Shown here: positions 30,729 through 37,073 of the stretch, piece by piece | Layout of the letters: each line of letters starts with the position of its first letter | How positions within the stretch are numbered: position 1 is the first letter of the stretch | Source of the DNA: Bremia lactucae | Lineage: Eukaryota > Oomycota > Peronosporomycetes > Peronosporales > Peronosporaceae | Length of the DNA: 37,073 nucleotides | Assembly (NCBI RefSeq): GCF_004359215.1 | Contig: NC_090617.1 | Coordinates: 738,534 to 775,606, forward strand | Direction of reading: 5' to 3' | Made by a program: the position numbers and the translations under genes | Notes under the pieces: generated by a model | Told to the model about the DNA's origin: nothing | Databases searched by the model: none | Seen by the model: the letters and a program-made list of their open reading frames with translations, nothing else

Positions 30729-30769
30729 CTGCATCTCACTTTTCATCGCTTCCAGCCACTGCTTCTTGT
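30724..30769 (-). repeat. Snap-back inverted repeat, arm 2, at the Copia breakpoint
   Basis: Reverse complement of 30616-30661 with a single mismatch. It begins exactly where the Copia RT frame loses its homology, so it records the rearrangement that ended the element. Confidence 0.93.
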
Positions 30770-31090
30770 GTTATGACTGGTCAATACCTATGAATGAGAA
30801 AGATGTATTCAATGAAAGTTTCTTAATTTGAAATCACGCTTACACATATATTATTGACACACAAATTTTCAAAAGATATTACAACAACTGTTGCCAGAAA
30901 TGTCCAAGTGGCGGCTTAATCGTTACTGATGCAACCGATGCTCTTTTTTCTATTTTTCGTCCAAGAAGACCTCAAGGGCTACGAAGTACCTTTTTTACTT
31001 GTCTTTAAAGCGCTGATCTCAGACGGACCTTCATTGTTACGGTCAAGATAACTGTGGTTGCTCTCAACATGAAACACTACGTCTGCAGCC
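30770..31090. other. Spacer after the Copia breakpoint
   Basis: AT-rich. I see no LTR, ORF or RNA gene. Confidence 0.5.
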
Positions 31091-31600
31091 ATGCTGAAGA
31101 TATTTAAGCGCAACATTTCAGTACGCAAGGCTAAGGCGCCAGAAGATGAGATACGAGAATATTGCGCTTTATTCTTGGGAATTGTAGTCGTAACAAAGTC
31201 ACAACTGGTAACAGAGATTTCGCAGACAGTATGCTACATATATTCTTTAGCTCGCCAAACAGGAGTGATACTGCACCCACCTAAAACCACAAACAATTGG
31301 AGTTAAACGGAGAAGTAGTTCAAAAAGCCGATTTCCGTCTACCTTTAAATGATCGTGTCACAAAATTTGTACTTCACTCTTTGTCTTGCATTATGCACTC
31401 ACGGCCGCCACTTTCAACAGAAGCGATGGCATTAATGCACAAGTAAGCTGTGTGAAGAGGGTAAAAAGCAGAGCTCGAAGGAAATAATTGTGACGTTAGC
31501 AGCCGCACAAGACGATATTGTCAGCTTTAAAACTTCAACCGTGCATTTCAAAAAATGGCTAATTAGGAAAGTCACGAGCTTTCGTTCCGAGCTAGCCTGA
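31091..31600 (+). pseudogene. Coding-like remnants, possibly a small spliced or frameshifted gene
   Basis: Three adjoining stretches look coding. First, ATG 31091 with 39 codons to a GTAACA donor at 31208. Second, 31303-31442 (LNGEVVQKADFRLPLNDRVT..., ending before GTAAGC). Third, about 31444-31597 (KLCEEGKKQSSKEIIVTLAA...) to TGA 31598-31600. A 95-nt intron 31208-31302 joins the first two in frame. The step to the third would need either a 31-nt intron, too short to believe, or a frameshift, so the locus may be decayed. I do not recognise a family. Confidence 0.25.
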
Positions 31601-31704
31601 AGCTTGGAACGTCAAGTCACGTCTATTAATGATGTTTGCACGCGGGATGGTGCTAGTGGTCTATAATGCTATAACACAGTGCTCTTCTACTGGCGTTCGT
31701 ATTG

Positions 31705-34700
31705 TTAAGATGCTGAATTGAGACCCATACCCCAGCCAAGCTTCGCGCGTTTTTCACGTGAAGGCAGCATGTTGCTATCACTTGAGTATGCGGGTAATGA
31801 TGATCCTTCAGAGCCTGTAAAGCTTTTAGGTAATGGTACGTACTCGCTGGCATCGCACATCTCTACGTCGTCTGTATCCAAAAGTGCAGCATGCTTGATA
31901 TCTCGGCGTCGATCCGGTACAGCTCTTAATTTCTTCTTGTCACTTTTGGACTTGTGTCGGTCGTGATGCCCAAATTTGTTTGTACTTGATAATGAACCGT
32001 CAAGAACTGATGAAGCTGATCTTTTGTTTCGATGATGCTCACTGCTGCCATGTTTCAAAGTAGAGTGACGATGTGAGGCACTACGGCTGCTCCCACCATT
32101 GCGCTGTTTCTTTGCCTTGGACTTTATTAAATGCTGCACAAGCTTCTTTTTTTGCATAGAAAACGTCGACGGCAAGTTGCTAAAGTCATAAGCTTGTTTG
32201 CTATTCCGAACGTCTTCAAAGTAGCGCATTTCCATCAGCTTTTTCACAGTACTCCGTCGTGTTGGATCCAACTGAAGCATGGCTTCAAGCACCTCAACTG
32301 CATCTTCAGGAAAGTCTGGATACTTGGACCGCTGCTCTAGCAACGTTTTCCGCAGTCGCATTTTGTACTCGTTCTTGGGACGATACGTGTTAAACAATGG
32401 CAGCTTGAGCGCGCCCTCCCACGATGTACTCGGTGTGCCACACAAGCGATAGATGAGATCCAGCTGCACCTTGACATCCTGTCCATGAAGAAATGGAACC
32501 TTTTCAAGAAGAATGGCCAGTACTGCACAACCTGCTGACCAAATATCCGAGCGCCACGTGTACTTGGTTTCACCAAGCAGCACTTCGGGTGCCGTCACAT
32601 AAAGCCACGCACCATAGCAATGTTCTTTGCGCTCGCTTTCGCTCAGCTCGTACGCCGCAAGAGAAGACCGTTCTCCCTCTTTCGGCTTGAGATTGGCAAT
32701 CTTGCGCATTGCGTGAAATCCACCAAGCTTGATCCCATTCGTAAACACCAAGAGATGTGATGGGGCGACAAAACGGTGCACGTAGCCTTGGTCGTGCACT
32801 GCTGAAAGACTTTGCAACATATCAAAGATGGCCTTCTTGCGCAACTCTGGCGCAAGCGAGACGTGAGCCTCAAAGATGCCTGAAAACATGTGCAGCGGCT
32901 GCTCAAACGCCAAGTAATGTTTCTGTCTTCCCAAGCAGTCAAGTCCTTCAGGTAACAAGTTACCATCATCATCTACAGCAGCAGCAAGTAAATCAAGCTC
33001 GTCTGCGTTAGATGTACTTAAACCCGCTGGATCACTCATTTGGCGGCCTTTTCGGTCAGCAGGAAAAACAATTCCATAAAGCTGCATAAAGCGATCAGGC
33101 AATAGCGACGAGAGAGTCGTCGCTGCTGACAACTCACGTAAGCACGCTTCGCTAATTCCGCGTTCTTCCGAGTAAAACAAATGTTGCTCGATGTATGGCC
33201 ACGACTGCAGATAAATGGCTTTCCCAGCCACATCAAACCTCACATCGCGCGAGATGATGCCCAAATAGGCTCGTTTCCGAATCGACTCAACCTGGATAAT
33301 GTCGTCTGTGTACAGCCGAAAGTCATCACCACCGTTCGTTCCAGCAGTCAATTTCTTCGGGAAAATGGATATCGCCGGAACAATACTCACGTCATCATTA
33401 CTTGGACGTTTTGTGCTTGAATCCGACATATAGTTTCCCGCTGCTATAGACTTTGTTCCGACCGGGTACGAATTCGTGGTCGTCGACAATTTTTCCATTC
33501 CTGTAAATTTGTCCGAAAACGCCGAAAGCGATTCCAAACTTGACAAGCTTAAAGCAGTTGGCAAGTTAATCCACTGCTTCAGCAAGCGTGCTATTCGATC
33601 GGATATTTCCAAGTCTCTTCGACCATTCGACAGATCAAATTGTTCCATGTCAAAATCAGTAAAGTCTGGATCTTTCAAGCGCTTTTGCTGTGCCATTTTA
33701 GATTGCTTTTCGAGACGAACCCACCGGTCTTTAAGCAACAAATTGATCGATAACGAGCAATTTAAAACCATGCGAGCTTCCATTCCATTTTCGTTCAAAT
33801 TAAGTTGTGGTAAAAAATCCGGACGTTTACTACTCCAAGACGCTGAATGTGCAGTCAATGCTTCAATGGCAGCAGCACTTACGTACACCACGCTAAGCAT
33901 CACGCATTCCACCGAAGTACGCGTCCAAATTGGTAATGGTAAGGCTTCTGCCACTAAATGTTTCGCTTCTTTTTGAATTTCTAGTGGAGGCGGTGAGGAG
34001 GACGACCTTGCGGCGAATTGATAAAAATTGCCTTTATGGGACAATACGGCCAGTTTCTTAGAGCTTTTATGCGTTGTAAGGGAATCTAGCAAAGCATACG
34101 GGTCTTCACTCGAGACGTCGTAGCGCAACCCTTCAAGCAGCTCACTCTCTGCTTTCACCAAATGCCGCTTGAGCGCGCTAAGCTCTGGTGACGCAGCGGT
34201 CAGACGCTCAGCAGCTGACGACCCGTGTTTTGCGGTATAAACTTCCTTGACAAACGCAATCCACGGCACCTTTCGAGCGTGGGCTTTCAAAAACAAGTGT
34301 AACATTGTCGCAGCATACACATCCACTTCCATTGGCATCGCATGGAATGTAAAGTAGCGATTGAGCGCAAGAATGGCACTCGTAGCATCCTCTCGGTCCA
34401 GCCGCAAGCCTTTGGCAATGTGAAAAATGCTCTTGACATACTTGATCCGCAACGCTTCTTCCAGTGAAGGGGATAACATTTGCTGCACAGAGAGCTTCTT
34501 TAAATCGTCATCGGTCACAAGCCAATTGAGCTTTCGGCCATAGCAATACGGTATCGGTCTCTTTTCGGGCCCGCGTTCCTTTTCCTCCGACGATGAAGTC
34601 GTGCTTCTATCGGTCATTCCCGCTTGCCGCATCATATTGACTTTTACTTTCTGGTGTCGAAATTTCTCGAGATCTTCATGCCCGGCAGGAAAAACTCGTA

Positions 34701-36180
34701 ACATCATGTCCAGAAGATTACGACAGTCTAATGTTTTACGAAAAAAAGCAGCAAGCTCCGTGGTTTCGAGCTCCACAATTGCCCAGCCCGTACCATTCAA
34801 GAAATGAAATAAATCGACGCTCACGAGAGCTTGTGGATGTTTTCGACTAACAAATAAACTACGCAAACCTCGCTCATCGTACTCTCTGGGTAAGAATTTC
34901 ACTAGCAACTTGTTCGAGATAACTTTTCCATCTCGATCCAGCAAGTCACCCGCCTCGTTTGTCCTTTGCGTACGGAAGCTGCTCTCGGTACGAATTGTGG
35001 GCATCACAGTCGATGGCGCGACGATTTCCTTCTTGGGCGATGGATAACTGCTTCCATTGCCACACGAAATCAAGCGTTTCTTTGGAATGGCAAACACTTG
35101 CTCAACATCCTTTTCTCCTGGAGGACAATAGAGCTGCCATTCATTCTCCTTTAGTTGCACATATTGCTTCTCGAGTCCCTCGTCCTCATCTGTGTCTTGT
35201 TCATCCGTCTCATACCCACCAGGCTCGAGCAAATCTTCCACTTCGTATCGATCATTCCTTTCATCATACCCTTTAATCAACTGCACATCGTACTCGGTTT
35301 TATCCTCAGGAGACAGGAACACGCGCACACGGCGGCCAACGAGAATATCGCCCGTTTCCTGCGTCTCCGGGTCCCGAAAATAGCCCAATTGAGCCTTCTC
35401 CAGCGTCAGGTTCTGTGTCCCAATGACGCCTTTGCAAGATTTAGTGCCACAAAAGCACGTTATCTGTCGCGACCCCAGAGCTTTCCACTTGTAATCAAAC
35501 GTCAATTCGTCTCCTGGCGCTATATCTTGAATCGCACTCACTGCGATTCGCGTCTCTCCCTTAACTGTCCACTTTTCTGTCTTACAATTAGGCTCACAGC
35601 TATGATTAACAAATCGCGTAAAGCTTCCTCTTGTCCTCGCATCAATGTAGATACCCGGAGCTAGTAATAAGTAATAAAAATTCAATTCATGCCGTGGGAC
35701 GCTCTTAAGTCGTCGTGCCAGCTCCTTTTCGTCAATAATTTCGCCAACATACTCGCCAACGATACTTAATTGGGATATAAATTGTCGCGTGCGGACCCCG
35801 TAGCCTTTATTTTCCGTTTTAAAAGGCTCTAGAAGCGGGTGCTGTTCGGGCTGCTGAAGTCGCTGGTTGCGGCAATATGGACCCGCGGGACACGACGCAG
35901 AACACTCAATATACGTGGCGAAATTGAGACAAGAGACGTCATCACAGCGACGCACTTCCTCAGCCTTCTGCGAGGCTTCGTCACGCTCAACCGTGTCCGG
36001 ATATGTACAAAAGCACAACGAGCTTTCGTCATCGTCGTCGTCGTCTCTGCGACTGCGCCTTCGTACTTTATCCTGCGGAAGATGCTTGAGTGGGTATTCA
36101 TTCCGCTCGATGAGCTGCACGTTGCGCAAGGCCTGAAGCTGGTCAAAACTCGTGGTCTCTGGGGCGTCAGGGCTTGCCAT
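31705..36180 (-). CDS. SET-domain histone methyltransferase fused to Tudor-like, RRM-like, cyclin K/T-like and CDK-like pseudokinase domains
   Basis: One intron-free frame of 1491 residues from ATG 36180. Residues 56-104 form an AWS cysteine cluster. 123-232 are the SET domain with GYGVR, RFVNHSCEPN (189-198) and GDELTFDYKW. 242-254 are the post-SET CFCGTKSCKGVIG. This is the SETD2/Set2-ASH1 type, so H3K36 methylation is likely. 280-350 look Tudor-like (VGRRVRVFLS, YDERNDRYEVEDL, ENEWQLY). 423-498 are a degenerate RRM. 541-775 match both folds of cyclin K/T (YCYGRKLNW, TSAILALNRYFTFHAM, ESELLEGLRYDVSSEDPYALL). 975-1322 read as a CDK: PSTAIRE-like ISEACLREL, APE (1197-1199) and SDIWSAGC, but HRD is HRF (1135-1137) and DFG is GGF (1153-1155), so the kinase is presumably inactive. 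The tail is basic. It probably acts on chromatin during transcription elongation. Confidence 0.85.
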   Translation of the reverse strand: MASPDAPETTSFDQLQALRNVQLIERNEYPLKHLPQDKVRRRSRRDDDDDDESSLCFCTYPDTVERDEASQKAEEVRRCDDVSCLNFATYIECSASCPAGPYCRNQRLQQPEQHPLLEPFKTENKGYGVRTRQFISQLSIVGEYVGEIIDEKELARRLKSVPRHELNFYYLLLAPGIYIDARTRGSFTRFVNHSCEPNCKTEKWTVKGETRIAVSAIQDIAPGDELTFDYKWKALGSRQITCFCGTKSCKGVIGTQNLTLEKAQLGYFRDPETQETGDILVGRRVRVFLSPEDKTEYDVQLIKGYDERNDRYEVEDLLEPGGYETDEQDTDEDEGLEKQYVQLKENEWQLYCPPGEKDVEQVFAIPKKRLISCGNGSSYPSPKKEIVAPSTVMPTIRTESSFRTQRTNEAGDLLDRDGKVISNKLLVKFLPREYDERGLRSLFVSRKHPQALVSVDLFHFLNGTGWAIVELETTELAAFFRKTLDCRNLLDMMLRVFPAGHEDLEKFRHQKVKVNMMRQAGMTDRSTTSSSEEKERGPEKRPIPYCYGRKLNWLVTDDDLKKLSVQQMLSPSLEEALRIKYVKSIFHIAKGLRLDREDATSAILALNRYFTFHAMPMEVDVYAATMLHLFLKAHARKVPWIAFVKEVYTAKHGSSAAERLTAASPELSALKRHLVKAESELLEGLRYDVSSEDPYALLDSLTTHKSSKKLAVLSHKGNFYQFAARSSSSPPPLEIQKEAKHLVAEALPLPIWTRTSVECVMLSVVYVSAAAIEALTAHSASWSSKRPDFLPQLNLNENGMEARMVLNCSLSINLLLKDRWVRLEKQSKMAQQKRLKDPDFTDFDMEQFDLSNGRRDLEISDRIARLLKQWINLPTALSLSSLESLSAFSDKFTGMEKLSTTTNSYPVGTKSIAAGNYMSDSSTKRPSNDDVSIVPAISIFPKKLTAGTNGGDDFRLYTDDIIQVESIRKRAYLGIISRDVRFDVAGKAIYLQSWPYIEQHLFYSEERGISEACLRELSAATTLSSLLPDRFMQLYGIVFPADRKGRQMSDPAGLSTSNADELDLLAAAVDDDGNLLPEGLDCLGRQKHYLAFEQPLHMFSGIFEAHVSLAPELRKKAIFDMLQSLSAVHDQGYVHRFVAPSHLLVFTNGIKLGGFHAMRKIANLKPKEGERSSLAAYELSESERKEHCYGAWLYVTAPEVLLGETKYTWRSDIWSAGCAVLAILLEKVPFLHGQDVKVQLDLIYRLCGTPSTSWEGALKLPLFNTYRPKNEYKMRLRKTLLEQRSKYPDFPEDAVEVLEAMLQLDPTRRSTVKKLMEMRYFEDVRNSKQAYDFSNLPSTFSMQKKKLVQHLIKSKAKKQRNGGSSRSASHRHSTLKHGSSEHHRNKRSASSVLDGSLSSTNKFGHHDRHKSKSDKKKLRAVPDRRRDIKHAALLDTDDVEMCDASEYVPLPKSFTGSEGSSLPAYSSDSNMLPSREKRAKLGWGMGLNSAS

Positions 36181-36621
36181 GCCGAATTTGCCGACCCAAA
36201 AGTGCGATTTAGAAAAGAGACTGTTTTATTAATTAGATGGTGAGGACGCTGATAGGCTGACTTGATTTAATTGCATGATGTAAATTGGTGACTTGATGGG
36301 CTTGCTCTCCGCTACGAGAAGAGCAACTGTACCGATTGAAGTTGCCGTGACCGTCGCGGTAGACTAAGTACAGAACACGTTCCGACAAAAATTTTATCTG
36401 ATGAACCATAACTGTTTGCGTTTATACGCTTTCTACAACAGACGTGCATGATTCTCTGCGTTGTACCTTTTGGGGTTGTACACGTATTCGTGCTATCATT
36501 CAAAGCCGTCAATAGAATGCGCATCCTGGTTGCAGCCAAACTTGCCGAACACACGCGGACGAAAAAACTTGAGCTTGTCATAAAAATTGGTCATTATTGT
36601 ATCGAACTAAAGTTGCCCTAA
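36181..36621. other. Intergenic region upstream of the SET fusion gene
   Basis: This should hold the minus-strand promoter of the SET gene. I found no convincing initiator, and the short minus-strand frame at 36312-36581 shows no recognisable domain. Confidence 0.5.
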
Positions 36622-37073
36622 TGTTACACAGTCCCCGTTAAGTACACTTAGTGTTCTTCAGGGATTGTCAATTACTAAATTGAAATAATACGACCCAGCA
36701 CTCGGGTGTGGTTCACATTTGTGACCAACCCTTGTGTATGTGATAAACATGGTGCATTCACGTTAGGAGGGATGACGCCTAGCGTCATTCGTGATGGCGG
36801 CTAGTGTCATCCGTTACGCGAGGTATCTAGAAAGATACGCTCGCAATACATATTGAGTGTTATCTTTAGAGATGACATTTAAATTGGTAAAAATAGATAT
36901 TTATATTTAATAAGATTAAATATAAATCAGTCTAAAAACTACTTCCTACTTGGTAAGTGCGCACGAGGAGTCGAATTACCGCTCCCGTGACGACACTTAA
37001 CCAGAGTACTTAGTGCGTTGGGTGAGGTCGCTAACGCGCTCACCACAACTACCTCACTGCACGCAAGAGAAGC
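36622..37073. repeat. Probable LTR or LTR-proximal part of another Gypsy-type element, cut by window edge
   Basis: TGTTACACAGTCCCCGTTAAG opens a non-coding stretch. It contains the palindrome-like AAGTACACTT, a purine run GGAGGGATGACG near 36766-36777, two related blocks (GATGACGCCTAGCGTCATTC and TGATGGCGGCTAGTGTCATCC) and a very AT-rich segment (36880-36935). This looks like LTRs of oomycete Gypsy elements, but the right end is outside the window, so neither orientation nor borders can be fixed. The LTR may instead start at the TGACG or TGATG after the purine run. Confidence 0.5.

Larger units (their letters stand above)
28130..30769 (+). mobile_element. Ty1/Copia retrotransposon, truncated in RT
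   Basis: The element body reads gag, zinc knuckle, protease, GAG-pre-integrase, integrase, start of RT. Integrase before RT is the Copia order. The sequence stops at the first RT motif (near 30723), and an inverted copy of 46 nt of itself follows (30724-30769). There is no RNase H, polypurine tract or 3' LTR. Many stops and frameshifts make it non-autonomous. Confidence 0.88.

Noticed and set aside
31443..31473. A 31-nt intron joining two coding-like stretches
   Set aside because: Far shorter than the 62-106 nt introns seen elsewhere in the window; a frameshift is likelier.
1..37073. CRISPR arrays, bacterial operons or prophage
   Set aside because: No regularly spaced repeats or ribosome-binding sites; introns and LTR retroelements show eukaryotic DNA.

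Overview
The window looks like nuclear DNA of an oomycete, most likely a downy mildew or Phytophthora-type plant pathogen (Peronosporaceae). The reasons are compact genes with few short introns (62-106 nt, GT-AG), an oomycete-style initiator next to a start codon, a secreted protein with an EER motif at the place expected in RxLR-class effectors, and Gypsy elements of a type familiar from these genomes. The species is not proven; Bremia is only a guess. All function calls rest on reading motifs in the sequence.

Layout. 1-3633: a decayed minus-strand Ty3/Gypsy element (family A) running off the left edge, whose 5' LTR abuts an inverted, truncated LTR of the same family. 3919-5400: glutathione reductase. 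5829-9564: a minus-strand UBR-type N-recognin ubiquitin ligase whose 5' part is missing; the frame stops at one undetermined base (9565). 9566-10390: 5' end of a second family A element. 11260-12138: candidate secreted effector. 13482-15047: secreted 5'-nucleotidase-family protein. 15209-16476: tRNA-dihydrouridine synthase (3 exons). 17044-17709: CTR-type copper transporter. 18177-22584: minus-strand, 4-exon RNA-binding protein with an acidic/RS-rich body, one RRM and two RanBP2-type zinc fingers.

22873-27395: a near-complete but inactivated Ty3/Gypsy element (family B) with both LTRs and a 4-bp target-site duplication. Removing it in thought joins the flanking frames, so it appears to have split a small host ORF. 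27814-30769: a Ty1/Copia element, truncated in its reverse transcriptase, that ends in a 46-nt snap-back inverted repeat; its 5' LTR starts with a tRNA-like sequence. 31705-36180: minus-strand gene for a 1491-residue protein that combines an AWS/SET/post-SET histone methyltransferase, a Tudor-like module, a degenerate RRM, a cyclin K/T-like double cyclin fold and a CDK-like pseudokinase. From 36622 to the right edge lies part of another LTR.

The strongest candidate for something undescribed is the SET-cyclin-pseudokinase protein. In yeast and animals, H3K36 methylation by Set2/SETD2 depends on RNA polymerase II CTD phosphorylation by a separate cyclin/CDK pair; here relatives of all three sit in one open frame, with the kinase catalytic residues lost. 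The other genes are ordinary housekeeping genes (redox, protein turnover, tRNA modification, copper uptake, nucleotide salvage) set among retroelements, and they do not form a pathway.
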